Below, one piece after another: positions 1 to 7,687 of a stretch of DNA of 64,000 nt; within the stretch, counting starts at the first letter, position 1, and every line of letters begins with the position of its first letter. This stretch comes from Geojedonia litorea (GTDB lineage: Bacteria; Bacteroidota; Bacteroidia; Flavobacteriales; Flavobacteriaceae): positions 1-64,000 of the forward strand of contig NZ_JBHSGP010000013.1 of assembly GCF_042654525.1 (NCBI RefSeq), read 5' to 3'. A program made the position numbers and the translations under genes. The notes under the pieces were generated by a model that worked only from the letters and a program-made list of their open reading frames with translations, did not search any database and was not told the DNA's origin.

Positions 1-655
1 TAATACCGTCGCCATCGCTGTCTGCATTTAATGGGTCGGTGCCGTTGGTCGCTTCGTCCGTATCGGACACACCATCGTTATCATCATCGGTATCGGTAGC
101 ATCGCTGATGCCATCATTGTCGGTATCTTGTGGTACATCGTTACTATCTGATGGATTAGTTCCTGCTGCCGTTTCATCGGCGTTACCGTAACCATCACCA
201 TCGGTATCGTTATTTGGGTCTGTGTTGGCTTCATCCTGGGAATCTACAACGCCATCGTTATCGGCATCGGCAGTGTTGGATTCTAATGCATCAATCGTAC
301 CATCACCATCGGTATCGGTGGTGCCTTCTGCTCCATCGTTGATGCCGTCGCCATCGCTGTCTGCATTTAATGGGTCGGTGCCGTTGGTTGCTTCGTCCGT
401 ATCGGATACTCCATCGTTATCATCATCGGTATCGGTGGCATCGCTGATGCCATCATTGTCGGTATCCAAAGGTTTGGAATTTGCATCCATAGGGTCGCTA
501 CCGGCTGCCGTTTCATCGGCATTGGTATAACCATCACCATCAGAATCGTTATTCGGGTCACTNCCATCGCTGTCTGCATTTAATGGGTCGGTGCCGTTGG
601 TTATTTCTTCAGAATATATCACACCATCATTATCGCAATCGGAGTTAGGTGCAGA
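1..655. repeat. DNA encoding thrombospondin type 3 repeats, with a 339-base higher-order period
   Basis: The block beginning at 11 recurs almost unchanged at 350 (offset 339 bases, 113 codons), and its first part recurs again at 564 (offset 214 counting the N). Each unit encodes several calcium-binding loops on the minus strand. The near identity at the DNA level points to recent internal duplication and makes this stretch prone to assembly collapse. Confidence 0.8.
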
Positions 656-2380
656 GTCATCAATAATAACATTTACTTCTTTCAATGTTCCAGGAATGTT
701 TTCACAACCAGAACTGTCGTTTTGCGTACTTACAAAATAACTAATAGGACTATTTGCTTCTGAAAGGCCATCAATAGTTAATACATTGTTAGCATCAATG
801 GTGTAGGTTACCCCACTCACTGTTGAATTTGAAACTATAGGGCTTGTTTTATTCGCATCGAAATACCATGTAAAATTTGTACCAATACTACTACTTGGGG
901 TAAGTACAATAGTTTCGGAAGTACAATGAGAAGTATCATTTCCTGCCAAATTTATATCGGATGCTGTTGGATTCGGGTTTGCTATAATTTCTATTGGTAG
1001 ACGGATGGTTTCTGTTTGGCATCCATCTTCAGATGAAGCTATATAGAATGTTGTGTTTTCTGAAATTATTGGGGTTGTAAAGGCATCTCCAGAATTCAAT
1101 TCTGCCAATAAATTCCCGTCTATTTCAGCATCATACCATCTAATTTTTATATTGGATGGCGAAACTGTTCCTATAAAATCAATGGTCTCACCTACACACC
1201 CATTTGCTGGTAAACTTTTATCTACTGTTGGAAACGGAGGCGTTTTTATTATATCATAGAGTCTAAACTCTGTGCCAGCATCAGCAGAAACTGTTTGTGT
1301 CATTCTTACTTCCACTCTATTTACAGCACCTGTTGCAGGTAAGGAAATAGTAAAAGGAGCACCACCATTTAAAGCGCCTCCTAATAAATCGAGGTTAAGT
1401 AAATCGGTTAAACCCGCACTAAAAACTTCGGTATCATTAAAATAACCAGTAATTTGCACATCGGGTATCACTTCAATTTCAGCAACATCAGCAGAAATAG
1501 CAAACCTTATTTTAAAATTCTCATTTGCGGTTGAAGGCTCTTCAAAATAAGCCGTTTGTTGGATAGAAGCTCCTGCTCCTGCGGTGCCTACACTTAACGT
1601 AGAGAAATTATTTAAATCAGTATCTATAATATGATGTGGATTAGAAACACCTGCGCCGTCTTGAAGTGCCTGTACGCTTAATCCTTGACCATCAAAAGAG
1701 GTAAAAGATGCAAAACCACAACTTTCACCAATAAGTGCATTATAAGATTCATATAAGCCCAAATATCTAGAAACACCAAATTGTACAACACTGTTACCGA
1801 GTCTATTGGTTAGCCTAAATCGGTTATAATCTGTAATAGATGGATTAATTAAATAAGGGTTAACAAGTATGTAGGTATCGTTATTTCCATCTAAAACGAT
1901 ACGTACACCAGATCGTGCAAAATCATTTTCAACTTGCGATTCTGCTGTAATTAATATATTGTTATCCTTTTTTACTTCAAATGTAAATTCTTGACCGCCA
2001 TTAATTACGGAATTGGTAACCGCTCCCAATGCAGTTGCCAGACTACCTGCTGCTAATGTTGCCAAAAAATCTTCTTCAGCATCAATTTTAATGTAAGTAG
2101 TTTGGTCTGAATTTAATGGGTTAAGATATCCAACCTCTAAAAAGCCTTCATAGTCGTTAGCTCCTGTAATAAAATCACCTGAATAGGTTCGAATGGAAGC
2201 CTTTGTTGCAAAATTTTCATCAATAGAATAAGCAGAATCATCAGTTTCATATTCTGTTACAACTGATGACGTAAAGTACTTGTCTTGAGCATTAACAGTT
2301 AAATTATTTAAAAAAAGCACATAAAATAGGCCTCCAATACAAGTATATTTTAATTGCTTATAAAAAAATAGCTTACACAT
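1..2380 (-). CDS. Large exported thrombospondin type 3 repeat protein, N-terminal part (runs off left edge)
   Basis: The open frame starts at an ATG at 2380 and stays open to base 1, so the C-terminus is missing. Residues 1-30 form a signal peptide ending before an Ala-Gln-Asp. Residues 31 to about 380 are a beta-rich region I cannot assign. About 380-575 look like Ig-like modules with paired cysteines, of the sort seen in gliding or adhesin proteins of Bacteroidota. From about residue 577 onward the protein is acidic thrombospondin type 3 repeats of the form DxDxDGxxD, which in known families bind calcium and form a stiff stalk. Inference: a cell-surface or secreted protein, possibly exported by the type IX system, whose sorting domain would lie beyond the edge. 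The N at 563 falls in the third position of a Gly codon, so the frame survives it, but sequence may be missing there. Confidence 0.8.
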   Translation of the reverse strand, partial: MCKLFFYKQLKYTCIGGLFYVLFLNNLTVNAQDKYFTSSVVTEYETDDSAYSIDENFATKASIRTYSGDFITGANDYEGFLEVGYLNPLNSDQTTYIKIDAEEDFLATLAAGSLATALGAVTNSVINGGQEFTFEVKKDNNILITAESQVENDFARSGVRIVLDGNNDTYILVNPYLINPSITDYNRFRLTNRLGNSVVQFGVSRYLGLYESYNALIGESCGFASFTSFDGQGLSVQALQDGAGVSNPHHIIDTDLNNFSTLSVGTAGAGASIQQTAYFEEPSTANENFKIRFAISADVAEIEVIPDVQITGYFNDTEVFSAGLTDLLNLDLLGGALNGGAPFTISLPATGAVNRVEVRMTQTVSADAGTEFRLYDIIKTPPFPTVDKSLPANGCVGETIDFIGTVSPSNIKIRWYDAEIDGNLLAELNSGDAFTTPIISENTTFYIASSEDGCQTETIRLPIEIIANPNPTASDINLAGNDTSHCTSETIVLTPSSSIGTNFTWYFDANKTSPIVSNSTVSGVTYTIDANNVLTIDGLSEANSPISYFVSTQNDSSGCENIPGTLKEVNVIIDDSAPNSDCDNDGVIYSEEITNGTDPLNADSDXSDPNNDSDGDGYTNADETAAGSDPMDANSKPLDTDNDGISDATDTDDDNDGVSDTDEATNGTDPLNADSDGDGINDGAEGTTDTDGDGTIDALESNTADADNDGVVDSQDEANTDPNNDTDGDGYGNADETAAGTNPSDSNDVPQDTDNDGISDATDTDDDNDGVSDTDEATNGTDPLNADSDGDGI
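563..563. other. Single ambiguous base, probable assembly join inside repeats
   Basis: This is the only N in the window. It abuts a third copy of the repeat unit that starts at 350. To its left on the coding strand a calcium-binding loop breaks off after Asp-Ser-Asp-Gly and resumes in a different repeat context. The reading frame is kept. Confidence 0.7.
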
Positions 2381-2839
2381 ATTTATTTAATGTTACATAT
2401 CCTTTATTAAGCAGATAATGCTGAAATAAAGTAGGATGATTAACATCAAAATTAAGTTTAGTATTAGCTTATTATTTAATAAATAAGACTAATACACAAA
2501 TATGTATAGACGAATGAACAATAATGAACGATGAATCATATTATCTTTACTTTTTTAAATCATTGAGATTCTAAAACTTTAATTAATTATTTTATTTAGC
2601 ATTAAACAAAACGGTCCAAAAGTATAATTAACAAATATGAGTTGGTGAATTTTTTATCTCAAAACAATTTAAAGAGTTTCATTGTCTATTAATAAAAGTT
2701 TAAGATACTTTTAAGTGAATGTTTTAATGCGATAATTTATTGGATTTAAAAATAGTTTGAAGATTATCTAGTAGTGCTAATGGTCATTCATTAGGGTAGT
2801 AAAATATTGAGTTTAATATAAAAACAATCTCGGTTTTTA
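2381..2839. other. AT-rich intergenic region
   Basis: This stretch lies upstream of the repeat protein and downstream of the serine hydrolase. It has no convincing reading frame, no RNA gene I recognise, and no exact TAnnTTTG box on the minus strand near 2380. It presumably carries the promoter of the repeat protein. Confidence 0.5.
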
Positions 2840-4099
2840 CTATTTTACTTCCGCCTCCTTATAAATACGAGTTACAATGGCATACACGTCTGGAATTACC
2901 CGACTCGCTAATTTTGAATTCATATTCATTAATACACAAATCCCTAAATCGGAATCTGGGAATACAGCAATTTCATTACGGTAATCGTTCACACTACCGC
3001 CATGATGCCACATGGTTTTTTCTTGACGCTGCTCTTCAAATGTATGTATACGCCATCCAAAACCGTAATACGAACGCATATGGCCTGGCCAACGTTGGTA
3101 GTATTTTCCGTGTCCCTTAATTTCTATAAATGGATTAAAGGCTTCTTGTAAAGCGGTTTTATCCATGATTTCGGGATGACGCCCTAGTAGCAACTGCATC
3201 CATTTGGCCATGTCTTCGGCACTGGCATTGATACCACCCGCTGCAATGGCATTATAATAATGGTCGTTAAGCTTTAAAGGATTCCAACCATAGCGACGTT
3301 TGGCGTGCGGCATGGCGACATTGGCTTCCTGTGCAAGGGTATCATAATCCATTGAGGTGTGATCCATTTGCAGAGGTTTAAAAAAGCGATCGTTTAATAA
3401 ACTGCTAATATCTTGTCCGGCAACCTTATGCATGATCTCACCTGAAAGCGCAAACATGGCATTTTGGTAACTGTATAAGGCGCCAGGCGCACTTATTGGA
3501 GTAACGGCATTAAACCTGCTGGCAATGTCGGTTAAAGGCAGTCCTGCCTCTATTAAATTAGTATAACTATGGTAAGGTGCACCAGAGGTCTGTGATAAAA
3601 TATGTGCTAGCGTGATGTGATGCGTCATGCGGCCATTGCCAAACTGAAATTCAGGGAGGTAATCACTCACCTTATCATTCCAATCTAACTGGTCGTCACA
3701 CTTTAAATGTGCGGCCAATACGCCGGCAAAGCCTTTTGAAAGGGAACCTAATCGAAATACGGTTTGCCCGTCTACCCTATCCTGTTGTTTGACATGGCGC
3801 TTTCCAAAGCCATCAGACAGTAGGACCGAATCACCTTGTACAATACTTACCCCTGCTCCTACTAAATCTCCTGAAGCGATGGCGGCATCAAAATAACGCG
3901 TTAAGGCTTGCTTTAATTCGTGTTGGCGACCTCTATATAATCGTTGTGCAGTGTCATCAACAAGTGAAGTGCTTTGGGTTTGGACAGTCGTGGATGTGCT
4001 GTTGTTGGCAGCGTTAGCCGACTTGCTCACACTCGAGATCACCACATATAAGGTGATTAGAAGTAGTACTGGAATACCAAAACCTTTTAAGCGTTTCAT
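2840..4099 (-). CDS. Exported serine hydrolase of the beta-lactamase/DD-peptidase class C family
   Basis: The 419-residue protein has an N-terminal membrane anchor or signal segment (residues about 8-30) followed by a serine beta-lactamase-like domain. The three catalytic landmarks are present: Ser-Leu-Ser-Lys within FRLGSLSK, Tyr-Gln-Asn within YSYQN, and a His-His-Gly-Gly box within MWHHGG replacing KTG. That combination is typical of esterase-like or D-aminopeptidase-like members (EstB, AmpH types), so substrate cannot be deduced. It probably acts in the periplasm on peptidoglycan peptides or esters. It is a single gene, with an Hcp-like gene diverging on the other strand. Confidence 0.85.
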   Translation of the reverse strand: MKRLKGFGIPVLLLITLYVVISSVSKSANAANNSTSTTVQTQSTSLVDDTAQRLYRGRQHELKQALTRYFDAAIASGDLVGAGVSIVQGDSVLLSDGFGKRHVKQQDRVDGQTVFRLGSLSKGFAGVLAAHLKCDDQLDWNDKVSDYLPEFQFGNGRMTHHITLAHILSQTSGAPYHSYTNLIEAGLPLTDIASRFNAVTPISAPGALYSYQNAMFALSGEIMHKVAGQDISSLLNDRFFKPLQMDHTSMDYDTLAQEANVAMPHAKRRYGWNPLKLNDHYYNAIAAGGINASAEDMAKWMQLLLGRHPEIMDKTALQEAFNPFIEIKGHGKYYQRWPGHMRSYYGFGWRIHTFEEQRQEKTMWHHGGSVNDYRNEIAVFPDSDLGICVLMNMNSKLASRVIPDVYAIVTRIYKEAEVK

Positions 4100-4406
4100 A
4101 GGTCAATTAGGGTTTAGTTATGGGTTTGACGCTACTAATATAGGATGAAATACTTAAAAAACACGATGAACTACAGGTTTTTTTTGTTTAATGCCTAAAA
4201 ATGTGGGGATTAGCTTACGTGTTTTTGTAGAGACCACTACCTATGTTATTATTTTAAGCGATTGTTTTGTCACTTCGAGTGTTCACGCTGCAAGCGAGAA
4301 AGTATCACGAAGTTGTGGTGGAATGACCAACTCTATGGAAATAGATATAGCATCATATTTTTTTCGTATCTTTTTACTCGTATATAGACCTATAAATCAA
4401 AACCTT
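4100..4406. other. Intergenic region between divergent genes, with one dispersed repeat
   Basis: An open frame extends from 4191 through this stretch into the Hcp-like gene, but it reads through the dispersed repeat and the real signal peptide only begins at 4407. I therefore treat this stretch as non-coding. Confidence 0.6.
4269..4320. repeat. Short dispersed intergenic repeat, copy 1
   Basis: A roughly 50-base element begins GTCACTTCGAGTGTTC and ends near GAAGTTGTGGTG, with CACTTC/GAAGTG-type inverted ends. Related copies lie at 4968, 7167 and 7511, all in intergenic DNA and all in the same orientation. It resembles REP-type palindromic elements in behaviour. Confidence 0.75.
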
Positions 4407-4922
4407 ATGAAACCTAAAGTAATTGTAGTACTCGGCTTAATGATCTTGTGTTGTGTAAGTGTATGTTTTGCACAAAGCAGCTATTATATTAAAATCGCAG
4501 ATGTTAAAGGTGAATCTACCGATCGTGCGCATAAAGACTGGATTGTTATTGAAAGTTTTAGTCATGGCTTGGAGCAACAGACCTCGCCAACTGGAGCGAC
4601 GCGTCAGCGGGCATCTATGGCATTTCATGATTTAACCATTAGTAAAGCCGTTGACAAATCTACACCCAAGTTAATGGAATTCTGTGCTAAAGGACAGGTA
4701 ATTCCCGAGCTGGAATTGGACCTTGTTGCTAATGGTCGCGTGTATTACAAATTAACCTTAAAACGTGCCAGAATTAATGGGATTACTACAGGAACCGACC
4801 GCGGTCCTGACGGTAAATTATTAGATGAGATGACCATAAGCTATACGAGTGCCACTTGGGAGTATTGGGATAGTAGTGGTGCTAAAACATCGGCAAGTTA
4901 TAATGCGCAAACTGGGAATTAA
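4407..4922 (+). CDS. Exported Hcp-like (type VI secretion tube family) protein
   Basis: The start at 4407 is chosen because it opens a clean signal peptide of about 22 residues ending in Cys-Phe-Ala-Gln. The 171-residue precursor then carries the Hcp-family signature (DVKGESTDRAHKDW, followed by a SFSHG turn) and the rest of the compact beta-barrel to the C-terminus. In canonical type VI systems Hcp has no Sec signal and forms the tube in the cytoplasm. Here the protein is exported, and no sheath, baseplate or VgrG gene is visible in the window. Inference: an orphan secreted Hcp-fold protein with a role outside a classical type VI apparatus. A distant partner locus remains possible. Confidence 0.8.
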   Translation: MKPKVIVVLGLMILCCVSVCFAQSSYYIKIADVKGESTDRAHKDWIVIESFSHGLEQQTSPTGATRQRASMAFHDLTISKAVDKSTPKLMEFCAKGQVIPELELDLVANGRVYYKLTLKRARINGITTGTDRGPDGKLLDEMTISYTSATWEYWDSSGAKTSASYNAQTGN

Positions 4923-4967
4923 TAACTGATAAGATAGTTCATCTTTAATAGGTAGTTATCGTTTTTT

Positions 4968-5290
4968 GTCACTTCGAGTGTTCGCGCTGCAAGCGGGAAT
5001 GTATCGAGAAGTGGTGTTGGATGGTTTGTTTCTTAAGTTCATTTTGCCTTGATGCAAAACGAACCAAAAGATCAAGACGATTTTAGGACCTTCCACAGTC
5101 ATTTTCGATGCCTGCGTAACGCTCGCGTTATTACTTTAATGATTTAGTTTTTATTGCTCTTCTAATGTTCCTATATGGCTTGTGACCTTGATTTTTTGAT
5201 TGTCGCTCGCTAGGTCTGAAAATCGTCGGGTTTGGCGACCGTGTCGCCATGGCAAGTGGCTTGTGTCATTCCGAACGGAGTGAGGAATCT
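4968..5290. repeat. Composite intergenic repeat, copy A
   Basis: This copy contains the 50-base element (4968-5018), a 53-base block (5037-5089) identical to 7279-7331, and a 26-base block (5214-5239) identical to 7437-7462. GACGATTTT near 5076 and GAAAATCGTC near 5218 are inverted copies of each other, so the two blocks could form arms of a long hairpin. Another short repeat-like motif (GTCATTCCGAACGGAGTGAG) starts near 5265. No coding frame is convincing in 4923-5410. Confidence 0.75.
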
Positions 5291-5410
5291 ATTAAGCTCA
5301 GTGAAACTAATCTTATTCAATGTTTAACACTAAAGTGCATTAAACACAAATAGCAGCGATCTGCCGGTGTTCAGGGCAAATAACTGCTATATACTGTAAA
5401 CGTATCCTGT

Positions 5411-5605
5411 TTAGTGAGCTAAACTCACTTTAACGGCCGATAGTCCTTTTTCTCCTTTTTCAACTTCAAAAGTGACTTTATCGTCCTCTCTGATGTCGTC
5501 AATTAAATTTGTTGAATGGACAAAAATTTCTTCGTCCGAATCATTCAGTTTTATAAAACCAAATCCTTTGGCATTATTAAAAAATTTCACTGTACCTTCT
5601 TTCAT
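5411..5605 (-). CDS. Cold-shock domain protein
   Basis: The 64-residue protein is a single cold-shock domain with RNP1 (KGFGFI) and RNP2 (IFVH), the RNA-binding strands of the OB fold. I choose the ATG at 5605, giving the usual start MKEGTVKFF. A longer frame to 5668 exists, but its extra 21 residues are unlike the family and probably belong to the long 5' leader typical of csp mRNAs. It is likely an RNA chaperone that melts mRNA structure at low temperature. The desaturase gene lies immediately upstream on the same strand, about 100 bases away. Confidence 0.9.
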   Translation of the reverse strand: MKEGTVKFFNNAKGFGFIKLNDSDEEIFVHSTNLIDDIREDDKVTFEVEKGEKGLSAVKVSLAH

Positions 5606-5706
5606 TGTTATTGTATTTAGTGTTGATTTATTTGTGTTCATTAAATTTTGTATCATTTTTTTAATCATGAGTTCTGTTTTTAGTATTAAACGGTATTCTT
5701 GTGGTC

Positions 5707-6804
5707 TTATACAGCGCCCACAGTCTGTTTTTGTCCTAACCAGCGCAGCATTTTAACGTGATCTAGTATGGCATGGTACACGCTTTTTTTAACGTGATAG
5801 GGCATCCCAAATTCTTTTGCAGTCTCCCCTACTATACCGGTAATGTTTTTATAATGGATATGGCACACATCGGGCAATAAATGGTGCTCTATTTGGTAGT
5901 TTAACCCACCAACTAACCAAAAAAGCAGTTTACTCTTTGGTCCGAAATTCGTGGTTGTTGCCAATTGATGTTGGTGCCAGTTGGCCTTAATCATTCCTTT
6001 TTCATTAGGCAACGGAAAACTATTGGTTGGCATAATATGCGCAATTTGAAACACAATGCTAACCAGCAAACCAGTTATAAAATGCATACTTATAAAGGCC
6101 AGAAGCACAACCCACCAGGCTTGAGGCACCATAAGCATTGGCAATACCAACGCATAGGTATAGTAAAGTAGTTTCCAACTTAACATGCTCAACAGTGTGG
6201 TTTGGTATTCGTATTTTTTATTGAAAAAGCCTATTGCTTTATAGCGTTTAATTCTAACAAAGTCTTTAGTGGTAATCCATGAAATGGTAGATATACCATA
6301 AAAGAACCAGATATAAATATGCTGAAATTGGTGCAGCCAATAGTGCTTGGCATGTGGTGAAAAGCGCAGAAAAAAGGGCGCATTAAGGTCATCATCGGCC
6401 TGATCGATATTGGTATACGTGTGATGCAACACATTGTGCTGAATTTTCCATACCGCCGCATTAGCGCCGATAAGATTAAAGGTATAACCCAAAAGGGTAT
6501 TGATGTGTTTATGCTTGGAATACGACCCATGAATGGCATCGTGCATCACGCCCATGCCTATGCCCGACATACCCAGACCACTAATGATATAGAGCGTAAA
6601 AAGTAACCACACACTGCTAATCAGTCCTGTAGACAGGAGAATGATAGGAATAAAAAACAAGGCGAGCATGATGATGGTTTTGAACACCATTTGAGTATTG
6701 GCATTCCTGCTGATGTTATTCGATTTGAAATACTGATTCACTCGGCGCCTTAACGTTTTTGAAAAATCGTTATCCATTGTTCGAGAAAACGTTGGATGTT
6801 CCAT
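5707..6804 (-). CDS. Membrane fatty acid desaturase (acyl-lipid, front-end type)
   Basis: The 365-residue membrane protein has the three histidine boxes of di-iron desaturases: HDAIH at 88-92, HNVLHH at 123-128 and QIEHH at 304-308. The Gln at the start of the third box is typical of front-end (delta-5/delta-6-like) and linoleoyl-CoA desaturase-like enzymes, here without a cytochrome b5 domain. Hydrophobic segments around 42-90 and 210-260 fit four transmembrane helices. It would insert a double bond into membrane acyl chains. Its position upstream of a cold-shock gene suggests a role in keeping membranes fluid in the cold (inference). Confidence 0.88.
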   Translation of the reverse strand: MEHPTFSRTMDNDFSKTLRRRVNQYFKSNNISRNANTQMVFKTIIMLALFFIPIILLSTGLISSVWLLFTLYIISGLGMSGIGMGVMHDAIHGSYSKHKHINTLLGYTFNLIGANAAVWKIQHNVLHHTYTNIDQADDDLNAPFFLRFSPHAKHYWLHQFQHIYIWFFYGISTISWITTKDFVRIKRYKAIGFFNKKYEYQTTLLSMLSWKLLYYTYALVLPMLMVPQAWWVVLLAFISMHFITGLLVSIVFQIAHIMPTNSFPLPNEKGMIKANWHQHQLATTTNFGPKSKLLFWLVGGLNYQIEHHLLPDVCHIHYKNITGIVGETAKEFGMPYHVKKSVYHAILDHVKMLRWLGQKQTVGAV

Positions 6805-7687
6805 ACTGCTGTTCTTTTTTGTTCATAAGTCTTGTACCATAATAGCATAGCCTATACCAGGCTGTGTGTAACATGCGGTACAGTGTTAGACTACTAATAA
6901 AGGTGTTTTGAAAAGAGACGGCTGGGGACTCATCCAAAATAGTCTTGTGTCGTAAAAGCCTGATATATAGGGGCTTTTAAAGTAATGAAGAAAGCAAAGA
7001 ATTAAATAATATTGGGGTACAAATTAGATAAAGAAAGGCTGTTCAACTCGCTAACGAGGTAAAGGTACGCTAAAATAATGATAGTTAGGGTTATTATATG
7101 TTAAAGGCTTGTTTGAAACAGTTTTGGTTTGGGAATGTGAGATCGCTATCATGAGATAACAAGGTTGTCACTTAAAGTGTTCGCGCTGTAGGCGAGAATG
7201 TATCGAGAAGTGGTGTAGGATTGCTTTTTTATACCTGCATGCATTGTTGTAAATAACTTACTCAAACGCTTATTTTCTGTTCATTTTGCCTTGATGCAAA
7301 ACGAACCAAAAGATCAAGACGATTTTAGGACATTACTTCGTAACACTCGCGTATAAGCATTTATAATAGTGTTTCTTTTTAAATGTATCTAGTAGTTCTT
7401 GATGGTAACACCTTATGCTTATTGTGCGCTCGTTATGTCTGAAAATCGTCGGGTTTGGCGACAGTGTCGTCATAACAAGAGGGTTGTGTAATTCTGTGAG
7501 AAATCTCATTGTCACTTCGAGTGTTATCGCTGCAAGCGGAAAGGTATCGAGAAGTTGTGTTGGGTGTTGTATTGATAATTGATTATTGGTGGATTAATCT
7601 TCATGCGATACATTCAAAATCCAAAGCATTAAAGGCTTAATTTTGAATGTCTTTAACTTGATAATAAAATTCGGAATATTCAATTTA
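6805..7687. other. Long intergenic region containing repeat copy B
   Basis: 883 bases without a credible gene. A minus-strand frame at 7333-7515 lies entirely inside the repeat and is not believed. The left part (6805-7160) shows nothing recognisable. The right part is the composite repeat. Confidence 0.6.
7167..7561. repeat. Composite intergenic repeat, copy B
   Basis: The order is the same as in copy A: the 50-base element (7167-7217), the identical 53-base block (7279-7331), the identical 26-base block (7437-7462), then a second 50-base element (7511-7561). The DNA between the shared blocks has diverged, so copy B is an old duplicate. Copies A and B bracket the cold-shock/desaturase pair as direct repeats about 2.2 kb apart. 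Confidence 0.75.

Noticed and set aside
28..579. Open frames on both strands inside the repeat region (28-234, 222-530, 367-579)
   Set aside because: They are out-of-frame readings of the low-complexity calcium-binding repeats; the in-frame protein runs from 2380 to the edge.
1..655. CRISPR-like periodic DNA
   Set aside because: The period is 339 bases with coding constraints and no spacer pattern; it is a protein repeat.
4191..4406. N-terminal extension of the Hcp-like gene
   Set aside because: It translates through a dispersed intergenic repeat, and a proper signal peptide starts only at 4407.
4407..4922. Evidence of a type VI secretion locus
   Set aside because: No sheath, baseplate, ATPase or VgrG gene is present in the window.
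7333..7515. 60-codon minus-strand frame
   Set aside because: It lies within repeat copy B and has no domain-like features.
4968..7561. Composite transposon
   Set aside because: No transposase gene and no target-site duplication can be seen, so only repeat-bracketing is reported.
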